From an uncultured Collinsella sp. (GTDB lineage Bacteria > Actinomycetota > Coriobacteriia > Coriobacteriales > Coriobacteriaceae), in the NCBI GenBank assembly GCA_900551635.1, contig URWQ01000041.1:1-9341 (forward strand): a stretch of 9,341 nucleotides of DNA, written 5' to 3'. The notes below the pieces were generated by a model. That model saw only the letters and a list, made by a program, of their open reading frames with translations, did no database searches and had not been told where the DNA came from. The position numbers were made by a program, and so were the translations under genes. This document shows positions 1 to 5,565 of this stretch, piece by piece. Every line of letters begins with the position of its first letter. The first letter of the stretch is position 1.

Positions 1-1902
1 CCAGCCTAGCCCACCCGGCGGGGGGGGGGGCGGGTGGGAGCCGATAAAGCTATGGATAAGCGAGCGCGTGAGCTCGGTATAGGAAAGCTGGGCGAGCGTC
101 TCGCGCTTGCGCGACTCCAGGCGCAGGCCGGAATCCGCCGGCTGCACGCCACGACGAAGCTCGCATGCCGGATCGTCGATGCTGGGCAGCGTGGTATCGC
201 GGACCAGAACATCCTTGATCATGAGCTTGGGCTTCACACGACCCTGCCAATGCTCGGCAACGGCCTCGAACACCAAATCGACAGCGCTATCGCAGTTGAT
301 GAGCTTATCGATTTGCGGTACACGAAACATGATGGCCGGCACACTCGCGGCGCCATCCGTCGCCACGAAGCGCATGTGCTCGCCGGTCTTACCCACCACG
401 GCGCGATCACACATCGTCACGCCCTCGGCGGCCAGCAGCGGCACCTTATTACCCTGGCCAAACGGCTCAAGGCGGGAAATCTGCTCGATGGTCTCGATAT
501 TTAGCTCGGAGAGGTCAACGGTGGCGGCAACCTCGTCAGTGTCCTCAAAGTCCTCGGCGGGAAGCTCCGATAGCACGGCCGAAAGGCGACGGCGGAACTC
601 GTCGAGCTTGGATGCCTCGATAGTCACACCCACCGCACCGGCATGTCCGCCGCGACGAATCATCAGGTCGGAACAGCGCTCGATGGCGTCAAACAGGTTA
701 ACTTTGCCCACCGAGCGACCAGAGCCGCGCGCGATACCGTCCTCGATCGAGAACAGCAGCGCCGGCACGTGGTAGCGGTTGGTCAGACGGCTTGCCACGA
801 TGCCCTTGACGCCCTCGTGCCAGCCTTCGCCGCCCACGACGATCGCGCGTCCGCCGTCATAGGTCTCCTCGACCTTTGCCATGGCATCGCGCGTGAGCTC
901 CGCCTCGATCTCACGGCGCTGGCGGTTGATTTCCTCGAGCTCGGCGGCAAGCGCGCTCGCTTCGATGGGGTCGCGGGCAAGCAGCAGATCGAGCGCCAGC
1001 TTGGGATCGGCCATGCGGCCGGCAGCATTCAGACGAGGGATGAGCGAAAACGACAGGCCGTCGGCCGTAATGGTAGAAAGGTCGGCCTTGGCAAGTGCGG
1101 CAAGCGCGATATAACCGGGGCGGGCCGTCACGCGCATCTGCTGGATGCCCTCGGCGACCAGTGCGCGATTCTCGGGCGTGAGCGGCATCATGTCGGACAC
1201 GGTGCCCAGCGCCGCGACCTCTATCAGCGAACGCCAATACGACGGCTTGCCCAAACGCTCGCCCAGGACCTGCACCAGCTTGAGCGCCACACCGGCACCG
1301 GCAAGCTCGCGCGAGGGGCCCTCGTCCTCGAGCTTGGGATCGGTCAGGGGCACGCCCTGCGGCACCTGGTCGGACGGCTCGTGATGGTCCGTGACCACCA
1401 AATCGATCCCCAGGCTCTCCAGATAGGAAACCTCTTCCTTGGCGGCAATGCCGTTATCGACGGTCACGATCAGCTGGGGGCGAGCGAGCTCGTTGACGCG
1501 GTCGAGCGCCGCACGCGACAGGCCGTAGCCCTCGTCAAAGCGGTGCGGAATAAACGGCGTGACGTTGGCGCCAAACGAACGTAGCGCCTCGGTCAACAGG
1601 CAGGTCGACGTAATGCCGTCGACGTCAAAATCGCCAAAGACGGCGATACGCTCGTGGCTGCGAATAGCACGCTCGACGCGGTCGGCGACGACCACCATGC
1701 CCGGAATAACGAGTGGGTCCGCCCAGTCGCGATCGAGCGAAGGCGTCAAAAACAGCTGGCCTTCCTCGATGGATGTAATGCCGTGCGCAACCATAATGCG
1801 CGCCACCAGCCCGGGTATGCCCAGGCCAGCCGAAAGCTCCTTTTCGAGCTCGGGGTTTTGCTGAGCGACCGCCCAGCGATGCGTCGTCTTAAGCGATGAC
1901 AT
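1..1902 (-). CDS. recJ: Single-stranded-DNA-specific 5'-3' exonuclease RecJ, partial (3' end outside window)
   Basis: RecJ degrades single-stranded DNA 5' to 3' in recombination and mismatch/base-excision repair, in the cytoplasm. The 634 visible codons are open to the window edge. The DHH-family metal-binding motifs are all present: DFDVD at residues 91-95, DNG at 149-151, DHH at 172-174 and the GTVSD motif with Asp237. A DHHA1 domain follows, with GGHAGAVG starting at 418. An OB-fold segment ends near residue 565 (KPKLMIKDV). E. coli RecJ (577 aa) ends soon after this fold, but here the frame continues for about 70 more residues, so a C-terminal extension lies partly outside the window. The ATG at 1902 is chosen because it is preceded by a G-rich Shine-Dalgarno stretch (GGGGGTGG) and gives the expected N-terminus; an in-frame stop lies upstream at 1951-1953. 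Transcription is likely from the TATAAT at 2011-2016. The odd feature is a run of six prolines encoded by an 11-C tract at residues 624-629. The family call is secure; the C-terminus is not seen. Confidence 0.94.
   Translation of the reverse strand, partial: MSSLKTTHRWAVAQQNPELEKELSAGLGIPGLVARIMVAHGITSIEEGQLFLTPSLDRDWADPLVIPGMVVVADRVERAIRSHERIAVFGDFDVDGITSTCLLTEALRSFGANVTPFIPHRFDEGYGLSRAALDRVNELARPQLIVTVDNGIAAKEEVSYLESLGIDLVVTDHHEPSDQVPQGVPLTDPKLEDEGPSRELAGAGVALKLVQVLGERLGKPSYWRSLIEVAALGTVSDMMPLTPENRALVAEGIQQMRVTARPGYIALAALAKADLSTITADGLSFSLIPRLNAAGRMADPKLALDLLLARDPIEASALAAELEEINRQRREIEAELTRDAMAKVEETYDGGRAIVVGGEGWHEGVKGIVASRLTNRYHVPALLFSIEDGIARGSGRSVGKVNLFDAIERCSDLMIRRGGHAGAVGVTIEASKLDEFRRRLSAVLSELPAEDFEDTDEVAATVDLSELNIETIEQISRLEPFGQGNKVPLLAAEGVTMCDRAVVGKTGEHMRFVATDGAASVPAIMFRVPQIDKLINCDSAVDLVFEAVAEHWQGRVKPKLMIKDVLVRDTTLPSIDDPACELRRGVQPADSGLRLESRKRETLAQLSYTELTRSLIHSFIGSHPPPPPPGGLGW
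10..38. repeat. Inverted repeat flanking an 11-G homopolymer inside recJ
   Basis: A perfect 8-bp inverted repeat, CCCACCCG at 10-17 and CGGGTGGG at 31-38, encloses a loop containing eleven consecutive G at 20-30. On the recJ mRNA strand this is a GC-only hairpin with a poly-C loop encoding Pro-rich sequence. On the plus strand the G11-C-GGG-T-GGG arrangement also fits a G-quadruplex motif. Loss of one G would bring the TAG at 6-8 (minus strand) into frame and end RecJ there. The tract could be a slippage-prone contingency site or an assembly error. Confidence 0.7.
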
Positions 1903-1954
1903 AGGCACCCACCCCCGATAGGGGCAGGTCGCCGCGATACCTCTCACGGTTCAT
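1889..1954 (-). CDS. Possible 21-residue leader ORF overlapping the recJ start
   Basis: An ATG at 1954 opens a frame of 21 codons (starting MNRERYRGDL, ending AYVIA) that stops with TAA at 1891-1889, inside codons 4-5 of recJ and in a different frame. AGAGGA lies 9 nt upstream of the ATG, a plausible ribosome site. The ORF lies in the predicted 5' leader of recJ and runs across recJ's own Shine-Dalgarno stretch, so its translation could be coupled to recJ initiation. I recognise no homologue, and a chance ORF of this size is common in GC-rich DNA. Confidence 0.2.
   Translation of the reverse strand: MNRERYRGDLPLSGVGAYVIA
1913..1924 (-). promoter_or_regulatory. Small hairpin overlapping the recJ ribosome binding site
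   Basis: Four C and four G separated by four bases (CCCC-GATA-GGGG on the plus strand) can pair in the recJ mRNA. The G arm on the mRNA is part of the G-rich Shine-Dalgarno stretch just before the recJ ATG. With only four GC pairs, its regulatory role is speculative. Confidence 0.25.
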
Positions 1955-2010
1955 AGCGATGAGTCCTCTGTGTATGCCCGCTTCGGCAGGCAGATCTGTT
2001 GAACGGATTT

Positions 2011-2038
2011 ATTATACCGTGCGGCGCGGACGCAAAAC
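2011..2038 (-). promoter_or_regulatory. Candidate sigma-70-type promoter for recJ
   Basis: On the minus strand a perfect TATAAT lies at 2016-2011. A weak -35 candidate, GTTTTG at 2038-2033, sits 16 nt upstream; TTTTGC with a 15-nt spacer is an alternative. Transcription would start near 2004 and leave a leader of about 100 nt before the recJ ATG. The -10 match is strong and lies in an A/T-rich island within GC-rich surroundings. The -35 is poor, so confidence is moderate. Confidence 0.5.
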
Positions 2039-2055
2039 GCCGCGGTGCGCCGCGG
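2038..2055. repeat. Tandem direct repeat CGCCGCGG with 10-bp period
   Basis: CGCCGCGG occurs at 2038-2045 and again at 2048-2055, separated by TG, giving a one-helical-turn spacing. Each copy contains the palindrome CCGCGG. The pair lies immediately upstream of the recJ -35 region in the divergent intergenic region, where a regulator could bind. It may also be chance in GC-rich sequence. Confidence 0.35.
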
Positions 2056-2081
2056 TTTCGGCAAACGATGCCGGTAATACC

Positions 2082-2096
2082 CTCGAAATAATCGAG
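2082..2096. repeat. Short inverted repeat CTCGA-N5-TCGAG in the divergent intergenic region
   Basis: A perfect 5-bp dyad with an A/T-only spacer (AATAA), centred about 90 bp before the transporter start and about 75 bp upstream of the recJ -10. The form suits a dimeric regulator operator, but no family consensus is recognised. The rest of 1903-2178 shows no other coding or RNA signal that I can support. Confidence 0.25.
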
Positions 2097-2178
2097 CGTT
2101 TCTGACGCACGGACACATGTGAGCGTCTAGCATATCCAGTCAAAACGGATTCACGAGCAAAGGGAGTCACAAGAGCAT

Positions 2179-3177
2179 ATGAAGCAATGGGTTGGACTGG
2201 GCAAGTTTCTCGCGGGGCACATGCAAATCATCGTTCCGATTTGCGTGGCGCTCGGCGTGCTCTTTCCTCAACAGATCGGCGTTCTCAAGCCCATCGTTCC
2301 CACCTTGTTTGCCTTTATGACGTTCCAAGGTGCGCTCAGCAACACCTTTCACCAGGTAGCCGAGGTGTTCCACCGTCCGCTGCACCTGATTGTGGCATTG
2401 TTGGTCTCGGCGGCGCTTATTCCCATCGCGGCCTATGCCATGGGATCGTTGTTCTTTGGTTCCAACCCCAACCTTGTCTGCGGCATCGTGCTCGAGTACA
2501 GTGTGCCCGTGGCAGTCACCGCTTTTATGTGGATCAGCATGTTCGGCGGCAACGGCCCGCTCGCGCTCACCATCATCCTGACGTCCTCGGTTATATCGCC
2601 CGTAACGATTCCGCTCACGCTCAAGCTCCTGTTGGGCGCCACCGTCGCAATCGATGTTCCGAGCATGATGCAGAACATGGCCTTTATGATTGCCATCCCC
2701 GCCGTGCTCGGCATCGTGATCAACGAGCTCACGCACGGCTGGGGACACGAGAAACTCTCCCCCGCGCTCTCGCCCGCCTGCAAGTTCATGATGATGGGCG
2801 TTATTGCCTCCAACTCCACCGCCATGAGCGAGTACGTGCTACACATGAACGCGGTGCGCCTGGAAGTCGCCCTCTTTATTCTGGCGTTCGCCATCAGCGG
2901 TTTTGTCGTGGGCATTCTGGTCGCCCGCGCGTTGCACCTGCCGTATAGCGAGACGACCACCATGTGCTTTACCTGCGGCATGCGCAATATCTCTTCGGGC
3001 GCCGTCATCGCCACGCAATACTTTCCGGGCGAAGTTGTGTTTCCCGTCATGTGTGGAACGTTGTTTCAGCAGGTGCTCGCCTCGCTTATCGGACATCTCT
3101 TTGAACGTCTGACCGGCGAGGAGCGCGCCGCCCAGCGCAAGCGGGTCGAGGCCGGCCGCGATGCAATGGCGCGCTAA
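2179..3177 (+). CDS. BASS-family (bile acid:sodium symporter-like) membrane transporter
   Basis: A 332-residue polytopic membrane protein of the usual BASS length (about 300-330 aa), with roughly nine to ten hydrophobic segments and a basic cytoplasmic tail. The family fold is recognisable from two regions. One is the discontinuous-helix segment around 102-145, with Pro110 and the ALTIILTSS stretch. The other is the second crossing helix, FTCGMRNISSG, at 264-274, which aligns with the E-x-GMQN motif of ASBT-type transporters. The substrate cannot be read from sequence; characterised relatives carry organic anions such as bile acids or pantoate. Residues that bind Na+ in the Neisseria ASBT appear replaced, so sodium coupling is doubtful. 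The ATG at 2179 has AGGGAG at 2161-2166, a rather long 12-nt spacing; Met15 at 2221 is an alternative start. The gene stands alone, divergent from recJ and convergent with the next gene. Related ACR3-type carriers are a less likely reading. Confidence 0.83.
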   Translation: MKQWVGLGKFLAGHMQIIVPICVALGVLFPQQIGVLKPIVPTLFAFMTFQGALSNTFHQVAEVFHRPLHLIVALLVSAALIPIAAYAMGSLFFGSNPNLVCGIVLEYSVPVAVTAFMWISMFGGNGPLALTIILTSSVISPVTIPLTLKLLLGATVAIDVPSMMQNMAFMIAIPAVLGIVINELTHGWGHEKLSPALSPACKFMMMGVIASNSTAMSEYVLHMNAVRLEVALFILAFAISGFVVGILVARALHLPYSETTTMCFTCGMRNISSGAVIATQYFPGEVVFPVMCGTLFQQVLASLIGHLFERLTGEERAAQRKRVEAGRDAMAR

Positions 3178-3194
3178 ACCGTCCGCAGTGTGCG

Positions 3195-3220
3195 GGCGCT
3201 CACTTTACGATGTGAGCGCC
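3195..3220. terminator. Hairpin between convergent genes (possible bidirectional terminator)
   Basis: A perfect 9-bp inverted repeat, GGCGCTCAC at 3195-3203 and GTGAGCGCC at 3212-3220, has an 8-nt loop. It lies 17 nt after the transporter stop, and its loop holds the TAA stop (3207-3205) of the minus-strand GalT-like gene. There is no T-run on either side, so it is not a classical intrinsic terminator. It may still end or stabilise both transcripts. A smaller CCGCA-GTG-TGCGG dyad precedes it at 3183-3195. Confidence 0.45.
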
Positions 3221-4005
3221 TCCAGATGTGCGCGGAGTCGCTCCGCATCGACATCGAGCGTGGTCTCAGCATTGACCTGAGCCAGCCGATACCCGACAAA
3301 GTAGGGTGAAACCACCCAACGTGGAAGCGCCTTGGCAATGGTCCGGCCGCTCATGTGATAGAAGAACAGGTTGTACGACTCTGCACGACCGCCATGGTGC
3401 TCGTGCAAGATATAGCGCAGAGCTACCTGGATTGCGTCGGCGAAGAGATCCGCCTCGGCTTGGTCTCTCGTGTCATCGCTGGCGGCGATTCCCTGCGGGG
3501 CTGAAACGTTGATCTCAAAGAACCCCATGATCGGTTCGGTTGAGATGTTGACCGCGATTCTCCCCTGTCGCCAGACATTGATGCCTTCGAAATTGGCAGA
3601 AGTCAGCGAAGCATAGCCGTCTTCCTGCTCCAAACCCACAATCTGCATGTGCGGATGGACGAGGCTGCCGCCCGAAAGCGGGCCTTTGTTCTTGTACATG
3701 AGCACACTGCAGTACTGTTGGGAATCGATCATCTGCTGCCAACAGCCCAGGGCAAACCGCATCACATGATGCAGCTCGTCCGGCTCATAGGTCACCAGGT
3801 CGGCGTCGTGGTCGGACGACTCAATCAATACGGTCTGACGAGTGGCCCGCAAGGTCTTAAACTTATTCTCGAGCCAGATGCAGTCACCGTCGCGCCGGAT
3901 GATATTGGCGAGTTCCTCGGTATCGCAAAAGGGGCACGCGGTGCCGGGACGACGGTTGTCGTCGGGCTTACCGTTCGCCTGCTGAACGTCAAATACCAGC
4001 GCCAC
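3205..4005 (-). CDS. DUF4931 / galactose-1-phosphate uridylyltransferase-like protein (HIT superfamily)
   Basis: A 266-residue soluble protein of the GalT-like branch of the HIT superfamily, matching my memory of the DUF4931 family. CPFC at residues 24-27 resembles the N-terminal zinc-binding cysteines. NKGPLSGGSLVHPHMQ ends with His117-Pro-His119-x-Gln121, the active-site HPHxQ signature in which the second His carries the nucleotidyl group in GalT. YNLFFYH (211-217) and SPYFVGYRLAQV (233-244) are typical of the C-terminal half. Nucleotidyl or phosphoryl transfer is therefore plausible, but the substrate is unknown and it is shorter than true GalT (about 350 aa). The start is GTG at 4005: CTGGAGGT lies 7 nt upstream, inside the end of cutC. 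The gap to the cutC stop is 3 bp, implying one transcript and translational coupling. The stop lies in the loop of a hairpin shared with the convergent transporter. Confidence 0.85.
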   Translation of the reverse strand: MALVFDVQQANGKPDDNRRPGTACPFCDTEELANIIRRDGDCIWLENKFKTLRATRQTVLIESSDHDADLVTYEPDELHHVMRFALGCWQQMIDSQQYCSVLMYKNKGPLSGGSLVHPHMQIVGLEQEDGYASLTSANFEGINVWRQGRIAVNISTEPIMGFFEINVSAPQGIAASDDTRDQAEADLFADAIQVALRYILHEHHGGRAESYNLFFYHMSGRTIAKALPRWVVSPYFVGYRLAQVNAETTLDVDAERLRAHLEALTS

Positions 4006-4008
4006 GGG

Positions 4009-4686
4009 TTATACCTCCAGCGGCACGATCTTGGTGCCATGGAGCTCGGAGACGCCTAGCGCCGCCGCGACCGCGTCGCGATTTGCCGTAGTGATGCCGC
4101 CGCCGGGAAGGATGGTCAAACGATCGCCCGCATACTCGATTAAACGAGTCAGATGATCGAAATTATCCTCGATCGACGTACCGGCAGCGCCGCCATGCGT
4201 GAGGATGCGCGTAACGCCGCAGTCGGCAAGTGTATCAATCGCGTCGAGCTGAGCCTCGGGCGAGAGCTGGTCAAATGACATGTGGAAGGTGATGTCGATG
4301 GGATCACGCTTACATTCCTCGGTCGCGCAGCCCGCAGCCATCACGAGGGCGCCAAGCGTAAGTTCGTCGAGCGCCCATCCGCCAGCGCAGGGTTTGCAGC
4401 AGCCAAAGACCAAGCCGTCAACGCCCGCACTCACGGCAAGGCCCAGGTCCATCTCCATCATACGCAGCTCGTCTTGGTTGTAATGAAAGTCACCGCCACG
4501 CGGGCGAATCATGCACATCACTCGCGCGTCATGCTCGTGAGCATAGCTGACTGTAGCGCTGATAACACCGGCCGAGGGTGTAGTGCCACCGACGGCAAGG
4601 TTGTCGCACAGTTCAATACGCCTTGCACCGGCATCGATAGCTGCCGGCACCCGCTCAAAGTTCTCGGCACAAAACTCGTACAGCAT
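4009..4686 (-). CDS. cutC: CutC-family TIM-barrel protein (copper homeostasis CutC)
   Basis: A 225-residue CutC-family protein of normal family length (about 200-250 aa). Hallmarks in order are the N-terminal EFCAENF with Cys6, RIELCDNLAVGGTTPS with Cys27 and the glycine-rich loop, MIRPRGGDF near 59-67, TFHMSFDQ near 133-140 (TFHRAFD in E. coli), RILTHGG near 160-166, ILPGGGI near 192-198 and LHGTK near the C-terminus. Biochemical function is unsettled; a copper role was proposed from E. coli genetics and has been questioned. The ATG at 4686 is chosen because GGGGGT lies 6 nt upstream and the protein then starts at the conserved strand. An in-frame ATG at 4779 would add 31 unlike residues and run into the REP-like palindrome. 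Nine cysteines are present, including CCKPC at 96-100 and Cys120/Cys125, more than I expect for the family. It heads a two-gene operon with the GalT-like gene. Confidence 0.9.
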   Translation of the reverse strand: MLYEFCAENFERVPAAIDAGARRIELCDNLAVGGTTPSAGVISATVSYAHEHDARVMCMIRPRGGDFHYNQDELRMMEMDLGLAVSAGVDGLVFGCCKPCAGGWALDELTLGALVMAAGCATEECKRDPIDITFHMSFDQLSPEAQLDAIDTLADCGVTRILTHGGAAGTSIEDNFDHLTRLIEYAGDRLTILPGGGITTANRDAVAAALGVSELHGTKIVPLEV

Positions 4687-4725
4687 AGATAGACCCCCAA
4701 AAACAGCAGATGTTTTCCGACGGGC

Positions 4726-4734
4726 ATTGTCACA
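4726..4734 (-). promoter_or_regulatory. Weak candidate extended -10 promoter for cutC
   Basis: On the minus strand TGTGACAAT at 4734-4726 fits an extended -10 (TG-N-GACAAT, four of six TATAAT positions). It would start transcription near 4719, about 33 nt before the cutC ATG. No good -35 is visible. A promoter must lie between the upstream liv terminator and 4686, but this assignment is tentative. Confidence 0.25.
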
Positions 4735-4772
4735 CATCCCCATGAAGTTGCGGTGGAATAGGGACTGTTTAT

Positions 4773-4800
4773 GGTGCAAAGTAACCTGACCCCTTGCACC
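4773..4800. repeat. REP-like palindrome next to the liv terminator
   Basis: GGTGCAA at 4773-4779 and TTGCACC at 4794-4800 form a perfect 7-bp dyad with a 14-nt spacer (AGTAACCTGACCCC). The motif is extragenic and directly abuts the A7 run of the liv operon terminator. Its shape (imperfect GC-rich core, terminal dyad, intergenic placement) resembles dispersed REP palindromes. From memory, similar phrases are scattered through Collinsella-type genomes, which I cannot verify here. Confidence 0.45.
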
Positions 4801-4841
4801 AAAAAAAGGGGGCGCTGACCGGGATAGTCAGCGCCCCTTTT
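4801..4841 (-). terminator. Intrinsic terminator of the liv operon
   Basis: A perfect 11-bp stem, GGGGCGCTGAC at 4809-4819 and GTCAGCGCCCC at 4827-4837, has a 7-nt loop. Read on the minus strand the stem is followed by C and then seven T (4807-4801), a textbook Rho-independent terminator starting 14 bp after the livF stop. The opposite side has TTTT (4838-4841), so it could also work weakly on the plus strand. Confidence 0.93.
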
Positions 4842-4851
4842 GTTGGATTGG

Positions 4852-5565
4852 CTAGCCTCCGAGGTAAGCTTTGCGGACGTTATCGTCGTGTAGGAGCTCT
4901 TGGCCCGTGCCGGTCATGGTAATCTTGCCGGTCTCGAGCACGTAGCCGCGCGTAGCAATCGAGAGCGCCATCTGCGCGTTCTGCTCGACCAGGAGCACCG
5001 TGGTGCCGGCCTTGTGCAGATCCTCGACAATCTGGAAGATCTGCTCAATCAGAATCGGCGCCAGGCCCATGGAAGGCTCGTCGAGCATGAGCAGCTTGGG
5101 GTTGCTCATAAGGGCGCGGCCCATAACGAGCATCTGCTGCTCGCCGCCCGAAAGGGTGCCGGCGACCTGGCGACGGCGCTCCTTCAGGCGCGGGAACTGC
5201 TCGTAGACGCGCTCCAGGCCCGGAGCAACCGTGGACTTGGGCTGTGTATAGGCGCCCATCTCCAGGTTCTCCTCGACCGTCATCTGCAAAAAGGCGCGAC
5301 GGCCCTCGGGGACCTGAGCCAGGCCCTTACCCACCAGCTTATCGGCGGGCGTATGGGTAATGTCCTCGCCCATAAACTTGATGGAGCCGGTCTTGGAGCG
5401 CAGCAGGCCCGAGACGGTCTTGAGCGTTGTGGACTTACCAGCACCGTTCGCACCGATCAGAGCAACGATCTCGCCCTCGTTGACGTTAAAGGAGATGTCC
5501 TTGATGGCGTGGATGGCGCCGTACCAGACGTTGATGTTGTAGACGGAAAGCATCGGCTCTGCCAT
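4852..5565 (-). CDS. livF: Branched-chain amino acid ABC transporter ATP-binding protein LivF
   Basis: A 237-residue ABC ATPase, one of the two nucleotide-binding subunits that power branched-chain amino acid uptake at the inner face of the membrane. Walker A is GANGAGKST at 38-46, the ABC signature LSGGEQQ at 138-144 and Walker B LLMLDEP at 158-164. The LLVEQNAQMA segment near 191-200 has Gln at the H-loop position, which is normal for LivF. The C-terminal VRKAYLGG is also a LivF hallmark. Length matches E. coli LivF. The ATG at 5565 abuts the livG stop with no gap, and GGGGGAG lies 8 nt upstream within livG, so the two are translationally coupled. It is the last gene of the operon, followed by a strong terminator. 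All catalytic residues appear intact. Confidence 0.96.
   Translation of the reverse strand: MAEPMLSVYNINVWYGAIHAIKDISFNVNEGEIVALIGANGAGKSTTLKTVSGLLRSKTGSIKFMGEDITHTPADKLVGKGLAQVPEGRRAFLQMTVEENLEMGAYTQPKSTVAPGLERVYEQFPRLKERRRQVAGTLSGGEQQMLVMGRALMSNPKLLMLDEPSMGLAPILIEQIFQIVEDLHKAGTTVLLVEQNAQMALSIATRGYVLETGKITMTGTGQELLHDDNVRKAYLGG

Noticed and set aside
34..504. 156-codon plus-strand frame starting in the poly-G region
   Set aside because: Lies opposite the recJ OB-fold region and starts at a GTG in a homopolymer-rich stretch; no domain seen.
643..1584. 313-codon open frame on the plus strand opposite recJ
   Set aside because: Antisense to the conserved DHH and DHHA1 motifs of recJ; composition is typical of a shadow frame.
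1951..2133. 60-codon minus-strand frame in the recJ upstream region
   Set aside because: It spans the predicted recJ promoter, is Arg/Cys rich without any motif, and has no convincing ribosome site.
2167..2748. 193-codon minus-strand frame opposite the BASS transporter
   Set aside because: Highly polar mirror image of membrane helices; no domain and no good start.
4687..4779. N-terminal extension of cutC to the ATG at 4779
   Set aside because: The added residues are unlike the family, would put the start at the REP-like palindrome, and the ATG at 4686 has the better ribosome site.
4518..4802. 94-codon minus-strand frame covering the REP-like palindrome and the cutC start
   Set aside because: Out of frame with cutC, begins in the palindrome and resembles a translated repeat, not a gene.
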